DNA of 64,000 nucleotides from Cornus controversa. Taxonomy: Eukaryota; Streptophyta; Magnoliopsida; Cornales; Cornaceae. The stretch spans positions 57,664,033 through 57,728,032 of the forward strand of contig CM048845.1 in assembly GCA_026545225.1 (NCBI GenBank). Reading direction: 5' to 3'. Shown piece after piece: positions 32,467 to 43,167 of this stretch; within the stretch, counting starts at the first letter, position 1; every line of letters starts with the position of its first letter. Below the pieces are notes generated by a model. The model searched no databases and was not told the DNA's origin. It saw only the letters and a list, made by a program, of their open reading frames with translations. A program made the position numbers and the translations under genes.

Positions 32467-33569
32467 ATGTATAATGACAAAGGCTAAAGTTCATACCATA
32501 TGTAGAGAAAGTACTAATTTTTCTACAAAAGTTAGATTACGCCATATTTGATATTTCTAAGGAAGCCTTAATTGGAAATATGGAGAAAAGCATTAGAAGC
32601 AAAATGCTTTAAGGAATAATAAGACTAAAATAAAATATTTTGAATATTAATTTAATAAAGCTTTGGAAAATGATAACACCACAATAAATCAATAAAAACT
32701 TAAGACCAAAGGATTGTTCAGAGTAATAATTTTGATAAATTAGATCAATAATACAAAAGGACGGTGAGATTAAAGATAATGTAACTAGCGGGTTGGAGAC
32801 AATCTTAAAGCAAATTGTTGGACCTTAAAAAAGAAATAAGAAAAATGCATGCATGTAAATAAAATGAGAGTGTTGAAATGAATAATAGGGGTGATTAGAA
32901 AAGATATGATTAATAATCATATGAGAGATTAGGAGTAACGCCAATTAGTGACAAAACAAGATAAAGTAAACTTAGGTAGAATAGATACAAGAAGAAATTG
33001 TGCAAAGACAAGGGAAATAACAATGAAGTAATGAACATATAATTTGTCACATATGAATTACAATTGAAGCATACCAAAAACTGGAAAAAGAAAAAATAAT
33101 TCACAAGTGCAGCGTAGCAGCTATTGAGACTCACTTTGTTCAAACCACTTGTACATGCATCACTGGTTCGTCTAACGCTCAAACCCAAATATAGATTTAG
33201 AATTTGAAGGGGCACATCAAGGTAAGGAGCACATTAAGGTCATGTTGTATTCGGTTGACGCGGACGCGATGTAATAGACGCAAGGCTGTATTGGGCACAA
33301 CATAATGAAATCGGTTTCTTGCAGTCGTGAAATCTCATCGACCTTTCATACAATCAGATGTGCTAACTCGACGGAGTCCTCAAGGACCCGAAAAAGACTC
33401 AGCCAAGTCCCAAGGGACTCATTCGAGCCTCATGTGATTCCAATTTCCACTGAAACATTGGTGGGGCTCGGACTGAACTCGGCCAAGTCCATTACGACTT
33501 GGCAGTCACTGAGACTAGGCTGATACGAAGATTCGAAGAACTATGACTTTGATTGCATGATTAATTGAT
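32467..33569. other. intron 1 spacer between nest and copia element
   Basis: No gene seen. 32900-33220 is AT-rich with an accidental minus-strand frame. 33330-33520 repeats GACTCGGCCAAGTCC-like words. The sequence ends in the copia target duplication CATAT. Confidence 0.5.
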
Positions 33570-33574
33570 CATAT

Positions 33575-33895
33575 TATAGAAAAATATAAGAGAATTCTTT
33601 ATAGAAAAATATGAGAGAAAATTCTTCTCACACCGTTGTTCTAGGATAGACAAGAATACCAGAATAAATACGAGAGGATACCCACACAATTAGGTAACTC
33701 AACTCCTTAATTCTAGTAAGAAAAAACAAAAACTCCTTGATTCTAGGAAGTGACTAAGCCATAAATCAAGGAGATGATTAAGCCATAAATCATGGAGATT
33801 TGGATACTAATTATCCTCCTCTCTTTATTTTGGAAACTAATAAAAAAGGAAATGCAATCCGAGATTTCCTCTAATTGCACACCCGAAATTCCACA
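33575..33895 (-). repeat. copia 3' LTR
   Basis: On the minus strand TGTGGAATTTC...TATA; the 3' end is TA where CA is usual. It has internal partial repeats (CTCCTTGATTCTAGGAAGT-like and TAAGCCATAAATCA-like words twice each). Confidence 0.9.
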
Positions 33896-33902
33896 CTCCC
33901 CC

Positions 33903-35230
33903 TCAAGCTGGGCAGTAAATGTCAATCATTCTCAGCTTGGAAAGAAGAACCTCAAAGTGATCTCGGTTGAGAGCCTTGGTGAGGATATCTGCAATTTGGA
34001 GGCTTGAAGGAGTATAGATCATCTTGATGATTCCCTGATCGATCTTCTCTTTGATGAAGTTACGATCAATTTCAACATGTTTAGTTCTGTCATGGTGAAT
34101 CGGATTCTTCGCAATACTGATAACAGTCTGATTGTCACACAACATTTTTATTGGGCTTTCAATATGAGTTGTTAGTTCATCTAAGAGTCTTTTGAGTCAC
34201 ATTCCTTCACATATTCCGTGAGCCATAGCCCTAAATTCGGCCTCGACACTACTTCGAGCTACTACTGACTGCTTCTTACTTCTCCATGTAACGAGGTTTC
34301 CCCGCACATAGGAACAGTAGCCTGAGGTAGATCTACGATCAGTTAGGGATCTAGTCCAGTTTGCATCTGAGAAGATTTCCATGCTACGGTTTGTCCCCTT
34401 TTTGAAGAAAAGCCCTTTCCTTGGAGTCTTTTTGAGATATCTGAGAATTCTGTAAGTTGCGTCAAGGTGCTCATTAGTAGGGTTGTTCATAAATTGACTA
34501 ACCACACTAACAGGAAAACTAATATCTGGTCTTGTGTGGGACAGGTAAATCAGTTTACCTATTAGTCTTTGGTATCTCCCTTTGTTAACCTGAGTAGAGC
34601 TTCCGTTCAGGTCGAGTTTGTGGGAAGGGTCCATAGGTGTATTTGAAGGCTTACAACCGAGCATACCTGTTTCTTTGAGAAAATCTAGTGTATACTTCCG
34701 CTGAGAGACGGAAATGCCTTTGCTGGAACGAACTACTTCTATGCCAAGAAAATATCTCAGTGCACCGAGATCCTTGATTTTAAATTCCTTTGCAAGAGGA
34801 CTCTTTAACAGTCTTATCTCTTCTTTATGATCTCTTGTCAAGATAATATCATCCACATATATAATGAGGAAAGTAAGTTTTCCTTCAGGAGATTTTTTGA
34901 TGAATAAGGTGTGATCTGATTGGCCTTGAGTGTATTCATGCTTCTTGACCGCTATAGTAAATCTCTCAAACCAAGCCCTTTGTGACTGTTTAAGGCCATA
35001 AAGAGATTTCCTTAGTCTACAAACAAGGTTGATATTGCTTGAGTCCTCAAAACCAGGATGAATCTCCATATAGACTTCATCTTCCAAGTCTCCATTAAGG
35101 AATGCATTCTTGGCATCAAGTTGGTGTAGAGGCCAATCCAAATTGGCTACCAAGGATAGAAGTACCCGCACTGTATTTAACTTAGCGACTGGGGCGAAAG
35201 TTTCCTGATAATCAATACCGTAAGTTTAAG
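33903..35230 (-). pseudogene. copia reverse transcriptase and RNase H
   Basis: A 324-codon open frame (35171-34197) starts within RT: WPLHQLDAKNAFLNGDLEDEVYM, CRLRKSLYGLKQSQRAWF, the active-site IIYVDDIILT, LGALRYFLGIEVVRS, then into RNase H with FSDANWTRSLTDRRSTSGYC and VVARSSVEAEFRAMA. The last part, CDNQTVISIAKNPIHHDRTKHVE, is in a second frame (34145-33903) after a stop. The N-terminus of RT lies further right with a stop at about 35225. Catalytic Asp pairs are visible. Confidence 0.85.
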
Positions 35231-35406
35231 TGAATCCCTTAGCTACCAGTCTCGCCTTGTATCGATCAACACTTCCATCTGCCTTGTACTTAACATTGAA
35301 TATCTATTTGCATCCCACAGGTTGTTTGTCTTTGGGAAGTTCTGTGAGTTCCCAAGTACCATTCTTCTCAAGAGCCCGAATTTCTTCATCAACTGCTTCT
35401 TTCCAT

Positions 35407-36860
35407 TCAAGGTGCTTTAGAGCCTATTGTATACAGCAGATTTGAGGTAAAAACATGGTAAGAGGGAGTCAGTCTCTTATATGTCACAAAGTTTGAGATC
35501 GGGTGCCGAGTGCATGACCTAACACCTTTACTTTGAGCAATAGGAATATCAAGATCATTACTTGGATAAGATTCTGTGTTACCTTGAGTAGGAGTGACTA
35601 GATTTGGAGCAGATGCTTGGTTCTGTTCAGGAAAAGCGAGTTGATCTACCTCCCTTTGAGCGGTGGTTTGCTTTCTTGAATAAACAATCCCTTTAAATAT
35701 CCTTGATTTTCCTTGTTGGGTCAGAACTTGAGGACTTTGTGGAGTGGGTTCAGAATGAACGAATGGTTCGGGTGTTGAGTCGATTAGAATAGGCATATTT
35801 GGAAGAGTGGTGGAGTTACCCGGAGGAGATGAACTTGAGTCGGTGGAAGGTACAAACAGGGTATCCACATCTTGCCAAAACTGATATTCTTCTGGCACTA
35901 TGGAATTCTCCCCTTGAATATGAGTTTTGGAGTAGAAGAGTTGATTCTCAAAGAAGGTGACATCCATCGAGTTACAGAGCTTCCGAGTAGTGGGAGAGTA
36001 ACATTTGTAACCTTTTCGGTGAGGAGTGTATCCAAGGAATAGACATTTTATGGCTTTGGGATCTAGTTTACGTCTCTGATGTGGAGGTATGTGGACAAAC
36101 GCTGAGCAACCGAAGACTTTTAGTGGCAAGGATGAAATGAGTCTGGATTGAGGATAGACTTGAGTGAGTACCTGGCACAGAGTTTGGAATTTCAAGACTC
36201 TTGAAGGCATACAATTTATGAGATAGGCAACGGTAAGGATAGCTTCCCCCCATAAATGTTTTGGGACATGACTTGTGAACATGACAAAACGAGCAACTTC
36301 TAATAGGTGTCGATTTTTCCTCTCAGCTATCCATTTTGCTGTGGGGTGTGTATGCAAGAACTCTGATAAATTATCCCATGATCAAGGAGATAATCTCCAA
36401 GAATAGAATGAAAGTATTTCTTAGCATTGTCCGTTCTGAAAATTTGAACATTGGCAAGGAATTGAGTTTGGATCTTTGAGTGAAATTTTTTAAAGATTGG
36501 TCCTGCCTCAGATTTTTCTTTCATAAGAAATATTTGGGTAACTCTAGAATGATCATCGACAAAAGAGATAAACCATCGGGTTCCTATAATACTATTGACT
36601 CGAGAGGGTCCCCAAATATCACTATGTATAACTGAGAATGGTTGTGATTCCTTATATGGTTGAATTGGATAAGTATTTCCAATATGTTTGGACAATTGAC
36701 AAATTTCACACTGGAAAGACTTTAAATTTTTTTCTAATAAATAAAGAATGAAACAACTTTTCAAGATACATAAAACTTGGGTGGCCTAATCGAAAATACC
36801 ACAACATAATTGCACTTTCATTATTGAAAACTGGAACAGAATTGGAATTTATAACAGACT
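35407..36860 (-). pseudogene. copia integrase
   Basis: Two frames. 36764-36327 has CEICQLSKHIGNTYP (end of the zinc-binding part), FSVIHSDIWGPSRV, WFISFVDDHSRVTQIF and FRTDNAKKYF, covering the first two acidic residues. 36357-35407 continues with AERKNRHLLEVARFVMFTS, PKHLWGEAILTVAYLIN, and the copia-type C-terminal block VFGCSAFVHIP, KCLFLGYTPHRKGYKCY. HTPQQNG, with the region of the third acidic residue, straddles the frame junction. Confidence 0.85.
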
Positions 36861-36869
36861 GACTCTCTG

Positions 36870-37260
36870 CATAATGAGCACTTCGAGATTGTTTTCCAAG
36901 TTGATTATCACTCTTGAGGAGGTAGAGCCATTCACTTTCCTTAGCATTGCCAATCGTCCTCCCCGAATCCAAGTCCTGAAATTCACAATGAGTGAGAAAG
37001 AATTTAGCAACACAATTCATATCTCTAGTAATTTTGCTAATGGATAAAAGGTTACAGGTCAGATTAGGAACCAACAACACGAAATTTAATACAAGGGTCT
37101 TTGAGATGCTAATTGATCCAATACCAGCCACAGTGGATAGAGAACCATCTGCTATTCTCACTTTGTATTTTTCAGAACAAGGGTTGCACTTTTGGAATAA
37201 GGACGCATCCCCAATCATGTGATCAGATGCTCTAGAACCAATAATCCATCAAGTTAGATT
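36870..37260 (-). pseudogene. copia protease, catalytic residue lost
   Basis: The active-site region reads IIGSRASDHMIGD, where copia proteases have IIDSGASDHMTG. The aspartate is therefore Gly and the next Gly is Arg. The frame goes on with VRIADGSLSTVAGIGSI, LLSISKITRDMNC and DSGRTIGNAKESEWLYLL, the usual protease-to-integrase linker. Without the aspartate the domain cannot cleave. Confidence 0.8.
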
Positions 37261-37479
37261 CTTGATTTTGGCTCTAAGAGCACTTAGGTTTGTACCTTTT
37301 TGTGCTACTGAACCTGTGCTGATGATTGGTGTTGTTGGACTTGACTGAAGTTGGTTGAACATCTTCTGTAGCATCTCAATCTGTTCTTCGCTGAAGGGTG
37401 CAGCTTCGGTTGTTGGTTGGTCATCTGTAGTGGCTGCTAGACCACAGCCTTCTCTGTCTTGAGATGGTCTATTTGGTTT

Positions 37480-38110
37480 CCAGTCGGCTGGCTTCCCATG
37501 AATTTTCCAGCATGTCTCTTTGGTATGTCCAGGCTTGCGACAGTGATCACACCAAGGCCTGCCTTTGCGGGTTCAATTGTCACTGGTGAGATTCATTCCA
37601 CGAGTTGCAAAAGCCAAACTTTCTAGAATATTTGCAGCGCTTGGAGTGCTTTGATTTTCCATCATGATTTTCTTCCTGCTTTCTTCTCAACGCACCTCTA
37701 AGAAAGCTTCCCGGATTGAGGGCAAAGGCCTCATCCTAAACACTCTCCCCTTGACTTCATCAAGGTTTTTGTTTAGACCAAGTAGGAATTTTGAGACTCT
37801 CTCCTTCAAGACTATTTTCTTGTATTTGGTTGCGTCTCCAGTGCAATCTCAGTCAAGTTCTTCGAAGACATCCAATTGTTGCCAAAAACGGATAAAAGTG
37901 TTATAGTATTGTGTGACAGAGAGATCACCTTGTCGCAAATCATGGAGGCTGCTTTTAATCTCTAGCAGTTCTGTCGTATTGTCGTTGTCGGAGTACGTCT
38001 CCTTCGCTACATCCCAGACTTCTTTTGCAGTTCCATAGAACATGAAATTCTGCCCAATTTCATTGTCCATGGTATTAATCAACCACGACATTACCATGTT
38101 ATTTTCAAAT
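37480..38110 (-). pseudogene. copia gag
   Basis: 38097-37849 encodes MVMSWLINTMDNEIGQNFMF, AKEVWDVAKETYSDNDN and DLSVTQYYNTFIRFWQQLD, the gag core. Further on, at about 37565-37490, a zinc knuckle CDHCRKPGHTKETC (C-x2-C-x4-H-x4-C) is followed by WKIHGKP. A stop and frame change separate the two parts. Confidence 0.85.
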
Positions 38111-38406
38111 CTCTAGGTTCGAAATTTGGGTCTTCCTTCCGTGGGGTTACAGCAGCGCCTGTGAGGTAGTCGTCTTTTCCTTTCCCTAATACGAACATCA
38201 TTACCAATTAAGCCCATTGAAGGTAATTATGTCCGTTCACTTTGTGTTCAGTTATTGGAAATATGAGACTTTCATATCCGCTATAGCCGCTGTGAGAAAT
38301 CTGTTCAGGGCCGGAAGAGGTGTCGGAGGTGCTGCTCTCATCAGAGGTCATTCCGTACTTGACCATCATCAGAATTCTTGGAGGTTCAGAGGCAGCTCTG
38401 ATACCA

Positions 38407-38727
38407 TATACAAAAATATAAGAGAATTCTTTATAGAAAAATATAAGAGAAAATTCTTCTCACATCGTTGTTCTAGAATAGACAAGAATACCACAATAAA
38501 TAGGAGAGGATACCCACACAATTAGATAACTCAACTCCTTGATTCTAGGAAGTAAAAACAGAAGCTCCTTGATTCTAGGAAGTGACTAAGCCATAAATCA
38601 AGGAGATGACTAAGCCATAAATCATGGAGATTTGAATACTAATTATCCCCCTCTCTTTATTTTGGAAACTAATAAAAAAGGAAATGCAATCCGAGATTTC
38701 CTCTGATTGCACACCCGAAATTCCACA
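38407..38727 (-). repeat. copia 5' LTR
   Basis: 321 bp, the same length as the other LTR. It starts right after the primer-site complement and ends CCACA before the duplication CATAT. Confidence 0.9.
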
Positions 38728-39016
38728 CATATTGTTCTAATCCACCATAATTTCACTTTGTATGATGACAGTAAAGCAAGATTTCTTTTCTTGATAAGAG
38801 TATCCTAGCAGGAGTTGAAGCCAAGCAATGCATTCCACCAATCCCCCCTACATATAGTATGTCCTAAGTTCACTCTCTCCTTTATTCCCTGGCTCTCACG
38901 GTTACCCAAAACCCCAAATCATTGCATAATAAGTTTACTATATCTTTCAAGCATATCAAACATGTGAAGTGATTCCATTTCCAAATTCAAAAGTAGAGAT
39001 AGATAATTAGGCTAAC

Positions 39017-39769
39017 CTCAAGCAGATTAGACGACAGATTGAGCACGACCAATTGTCGAATATGCCCAAACGCCTCCGGAAGAATCCGCAACCGCCTACC
39101 CGAAAGATCAATCCTCTCTATCCCCTTCCCAGACGCCTCCTGCAAAATCCCAACCACTTCCTCATTCATCTCCTCCACCACCCGGGAACACCCTGCCAGC
39201 GCATTGCCACCCGCTGCGGCTGACTCATAAATCTTCACCAACATCTCCTCGGCGTTCTTCAACAGCTTCTCGTACGCCTCGTGCATTTCATCCAGCTGAA
39301 TCACCGCCTTGTATATCTGCCTCTCTCTCTCCGCCGCTTGCCGCACCTCCTTCTCCTTGTCCGCCAAGTGCGATCGCCATCCGAGGCGGTCGACCTCCGC
39401 CGGCCGCGGCGACAGCACGACCTCTCCCAGCTGCTTGGAGAGATTCGAATCGATCTGGGCGAGCTTTGCCTTGGCCGTGTCGACGGACTCGTGGTCGGGT
39501 CGGTCACCGAGGGTTTGGAGCACGGATCGGGTCTGGGCGACTTCAGAGACGGCGAATCGCATGGAGGCGATGACTTTGGGGTCAGAGAGGTGGGGCATCT
39601 GAGCCGAAAGTTCGAATGGCGGAGAATTTGAGGTGGAAGCATCGGAGGACGGTGGTGGTGGTTGTTCGACGTCGATTTCAGACGAATCGGTGGAGTGTTT
39701 GGGTCCAATACTGGGGAGTTTGGACAAGACGTAGGAGAGTAATGGAAAGGTTTTAGGGTTTGGATCCAT
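39017..39769 (-). CDS. PIRL: PIRL LRR protein, exon 1 (N-terminal half)
   Basis: First exon, residues 1-251, start MDPNPKTFPLLSYVLSKLP. The family's N-terminal domain follows: a low-complexity PPPPSSDASTS stretch (about 34-46), MPHLSDPKVIASMRFAVSEV (58-77), a charged helical part with likely coiled coil (about 128-178, DKEKEVRQAAERERQIYKAV) and EEVVGILQEASGKGIERIDL leading into LRR 1 and 2. The open frame runs nine codons past the exon into the intron, but the donor GAG/GTTAGC restores the LRR spacing with exon 2. Full length is 522 residues, close to Arabidopsis PIRL1 and PIRL9 (about 500). Those two are known to act redundantly in pollen development; assigning this gene to their subgroup is inference. 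GC content is clearly higher than in the flanks. Confidence 0.95.
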
Positions 39770-39838
39770 CGGAATGATCTCCAGAGAGAGAGAATGGTGA
39801 AGCTTTAATAAGAATTTGGATTCTTATCTCGCGTGTGC

Positions 39839-39874
<36 letters not shown>

Positions 39875-40080
39875 GGATAGATAGATATATACAGAGAGAG
39901 ATTATCGAAGTTAACGAATCGACAACTGTTTTAAATGTAGTTGTGACTTGTGGATTGTCCGATACTGTGGACAGTGTGTTTGGATAAGCACGGAACGGAG
40001 ACAGGGAGAGATAAGAGTACCGAAGAAAGGAGAAAGTACACAGTAGCGCTCCAAGCGAGCTACGAAAGTGAATGAAAAGG
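39770..40080 (-). promoter_or_regulatory. PIRL 5' leader and proximal promoter
   Basis: Upstream of the ATG lie a (GA)n tract (39783-39793 as AGAGAGAGAGA), then a GT run (39832-39850) joined to an AT run (39850-39874) and a second GAGAGAGA at 39894. GA-rich tracts are usual in plant leaders. A definite TATA box cannot be singled out because of the AT microsatellite. Confidence 0.5.
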
Positions 40081-40963
40081 GCGAGGATGGAAAGCGAAAG
40101 GATAAAAATAATAGGTTTGGTTCAATGTTCAGCCATTAGTAGAAAACGATACGGACACGACTGAATTAGATTAGCCAAAAGTGGTTCAGATAGCCTAAAT
40201 CTAATCATAAAATGGAAGTGATTGACACGGAAGGTCCTTAGTGTTTCTTCCATTAATGGCTGACCCTCCAATAAATTTTCAATATGGTTGGAGAATATGT
40301 TGATAATTTAGGTCAAAGAAGACGATCTTAAAATTGTTACACTGCGTCTGGATGGATGGATGATCTCGGAAAGGGTAAAAATAATAGGTTTGGTTCAATG
40401 TTCAACAATTAGGTCAAAGAAGACATTCTTGAAATTGTTACATTCCGTCGCAGTTTGGATGGATAGATGTATGACATCATAAGAGGATCATAACTCTAGA
40501 TGCATGACTTTCTCCCAAAAAGTCCGAGTTTGCGGCAACAAAATTTAAGGTTTGCTTAGTTTAGTTTTCTATAAAAGTAATTTTTAAGAATTTAAAAATG
40601 GAAGAGAACTCTCTTTACTAAAAACAGACTTTTTTTTCAATTGAGTTTTTATAAAACAATTTTCAAATAGTTTAATTTTGATAATTAGTTTTTTTTTATT
40701 ATTTTTTATCATGCAATGTTTTGAATCTCCAATCTCTTCGCCGTTAAGAAAGCGAGAGAGGATCATGTGTCATTTTCGTCATGAGACTAATGTAACAATT
40801 TTATATTGTTAATGTAATTGACTTTGAATTGTGAATGCAACAACTTTAAATGGACAATTCAACAACTACGTAAATGTGTTAAATTCTTGATTTAATAATA
40901 TTATAATGTTGCAATACAATATATTATGTTGTATGGTTGTTTTATCTTCGATGTTGTTGGGTT
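40081..40963. repeat. PIRL upstream region with a degenerate duplication
   Basis: AAAAATAATAGGTTTGGTTCAATGTTCA occurs at about 40104 and 40377 (key word ATAGGTTTGGTTCAATG), and GGTCAAAGAAGA...AATTGTTACA at about 40312 and 40412. Otherwise AT-rich and without a gene. Confidence 0.7.
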
Positions 40964-42503
40964 TGTTAGATTATATATTTCCTATTATAGATTATATATC
41001 TTTTCCTAATAAGTTTCTTACACCTTCTCCTAAACCATCTAGAACTAGGATTTCGTGTTTCTTAAATTTAGTTAGCCTTCAAGATTATATGCCTATAAAT
41101 AGGACTTTATGTATTCTTCATAATTCAATCAATTATACTAATACAATTCTCTTTCTATATTTCTAACATGGTATCAGAGCCAACTGATCCTTGGTAAATC
41201 TTTCTCAATCCATCGTTGTCACCGTCGGGGATGGCATCACTAGCTTCATCCCTCGCAGACAATGGTCAATCGTAGAAAATAGCTTCTGCCTTATATATAT
41301 TTTTATGCAGATAATAAAAGAAAAATATGACAGCCCAGTTCAAGTTCAAATTCATTGGCTCCCACTAGCATTTATGTGTCAAAGTTGTTGATTTCAACGA
41401 GCCCGCTTTTTGATTTTCAAATCAGTTTTCACTTCAACGAGCAGTTTTCAGTCTTACCGTTGCTCCAACAAGTTCGCTCTTTTGTAACTTCTTTGTATGT
41501 GTTTCTCAGCCACTGTTGGTAACATCATCAGATTATTTTTATGAGCCAGAACATCTGTGCGTCAAAGTCGCTGTTTGTTACCACCATTACGACGAAAAGA
41601 AGAAGAATATTTGTGAAGTGAAGGCCCAGACTGAAAAAGCTGTGATTGTGAAGGCCTAGACTGAAAGGGCTGGGATTGCGAAAACCGTGGCAGCGCAGAC
41701 TGAGAAGGAGCAGATGGTGTAGCCAAGATAGGAAGATGAGTCTGAATCGTAGAACGAAGGGTCTGCAGACCTGTCTCCTCTCGGACAAACTCATTAAGAG
41801 CTTCATCCAATGATGGGAGAGGTGAGCGATGAAGAAGCGAACCACGAACAGACTCATAATCATCATTGAGGAAGGCATTTTTAACATCTATCTGAAAAAG
41901 TTTCCAATGACGGGAAGCAGCCGCAGACATAATAGTACGAACAGAAGGAAGACGAGCAATAGGAGCAAAAGTCTCCTCATAATCAATGTCATACTCCTGT
42001 GTGAACCCCCTTGCCACAAGTCGGGCTTTATAGCGCTCAATGGATCCATCTAAATGACTCTTGATTTTATAGACTCATTTACATCCAATGGCAGACTTCC
42101 CTGGAGGCAATTCAACTAGATCCCATGTATGAGTCTGGACAAGCGCATCTAACTCTTCTTTCATTACTTGCTGCCATAAAGGGTTAAAGAAGGCATCGCA
42201 AAAAGTGTGAGGTTCATGAAGGGTTGTAAGAGCATGATAACAATGATAGTCATGAAAATGTGCAGGGGAGGTTCTTACTCGAGTGGATCGATGAGGATCC
42301 AAGGCAGTGGCAGCATCAGGAGCCTCAAGCGGGATAGATGTTTGGAACTCAACTGCAAAAGGGTCAACCATATGTGATGTTAGAATTTCTTGTTTCTTAA
42401 ATTTAGTTAGCCTTCAAGATTATATGCCTATAAATAGGACTTTAGGTATTCTTTATAATTCAATCAATTATATTAACACAATTCTCTTTTTATATTTTTA
42501 ACA
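40964..42503 (+). mobile_element. LTR element with reversed, scrambled copia payload
   Basis: Left LTR 40964-41168 (TGTTAGATTAT...TTTCTAACA), followed at once by a plus-strand primer site TGGTATCAGAGCC (41169). Right LTR 42378-42503 (TGTTAGAATTTC...TTTTTAACA), about 80 bp shorter through an internal deletion. Between them lies minus-strand copia coding sequence. The outer element is therefore plus-strand while its payload is antisense. No target duplication was established. Confidence 0.7.
41562..42371 (-). pseudogene. copia RT start joined to gag C-terminus
   Basis: 42371-42075 reads RSTRVRTSPAHFHDYHCY and FFNPLWQQVMKEELDALVQTH, the start of copia RT. After a stop, 42017 onward reads MARGFTQEYDIDYEETFAPI and WKLFQIDVKNAFLND. 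Then RT breaks off and the frame runs on into SLDEALNEFVREETGLQTLRS and a Gln/Ser/Pro-rich segment, which belongs near the end of gag. RT followed by gag is the reverse of the normal order, so this is a rearranged fragment. Confidence 0.7.
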
Positions 42504-42598
42504 GGGTTTGTGGCTCAAATTCAATTGCAGAAGCAGTTTTCTTTTCCGTTTTGAAAGACTAAAGACTTGTGGAGCAAGGTTAAAGACTTGAGTAGGAA

Positions 42599-42990
42599 GT
42601 TGTAGGCATCTATTTTAAAGTTATGATTGATTTGGTAACTTCTTGTTAGATAAGGTATGAGAATCCAGAGGAAAGAAGAAGGGAGTGGTGAGTGTTGTGA
42701 GGAGAGAAGAGAGTATATGTAATTCTGGGAGAAAGATGCCAAGAGAAGGAGTGTGTGTGGTTGGCAGACTTAGTGAAAGAGTGTGTGTGATAGTCATGCT
42801 TTTCATGGGTTGTTTATTTTCTTCTCAATTATAGTGAAATCTCTCTTTATGGATATAGCCCTAGAATTGGTTGAACCATGTAAAATATTATGTTATGCGT
42901 AGATATGTATGATTGTTCTCTTCACACCATATATGTTTGTATATTGATGTAATGATGTAATGATGATATACTTCTGCTATGTCGAACGAA
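42599..42990 (+). repeat. third copy of the short-element LTR
   Basis: Matches LTR 1 of the 19997-21203 element from CTATTTTAAAGTTATGATTG through GTATATGTAATTCTGGGAGAAAGATGCC, GAACCATGTAAAATATTATGTT and GTGATGATATGATTC-like sequence. The middle is altered (a GTGTGTG expansion near 42750). The true left end, near 42508, is rearranged. Confidence 0.75.
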
Positions 42991-43167
42991 TTGGTATTTT
43001 GTTCAACAAATAAATGTGTTGTATAACTTTTTTAAAGTTGTTGCATTTTGTGATGTAGTTGTATTGCATTGTAATGCAGTTATGTTACACTTGCACAGGA
43101 TGAGTGCACAGATTCCCCTAAACAGGAAAAGATTTAGGTTCCACCACCAAGACTCCTCTCTCTCTCT

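Larger units (their letters stand above)
33575..38727 (-). mobile_element. nearly complete Ty1-copia element
   Basis: 5153 bp, flanked by the 5-bp duplication CATAT (33570-33574 and 38728-38732). Both LTRs are 321 bp and differ at about 16 positions by eye. A primer-binding site complement GCTCTGATACCA at 38395-38406 borders the right LTR and a polypurine tract GAGGGGGAG borders the left. gag, protease, integrase, RT and RNase H are all present in the normal order but broken. It lies in sense orientation 290 bp inside the PIRL intron 1 donor. Confidence 0.9.
5273..39016 (-). other. PIRL intron 1, 33.7 kb, filled with transposons
   Basis: Donor GAG followed by GTTAGC at 39017/39016; acceptor GTAAACAG before 5272, preceded by a T-rich tract at about 5300-5330. 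Length 33744 bp. It holds, from the gene's 5' side: a complete copia element (33575-38727), the hAT/Tekay/Tat nest (21725-32458), a short LTR element (19997-21203), copia pieces (14588-19880), and an Athila element with a hAT insertion (about 6060-14560). Copia and Tat elements lie in sense with the gene, Athila antisense. The flanking coding exons are intact, which argues that the gene has tolerated the insertions. Confidence 0.85.

Noticed and set aside
39281..39708. Three long frames antisense or out of frame within PIRL exon 1
   Set aside because: GC-rich coding exon gives long shadow frames; the minus-strand PIRL frame has the family motifs.
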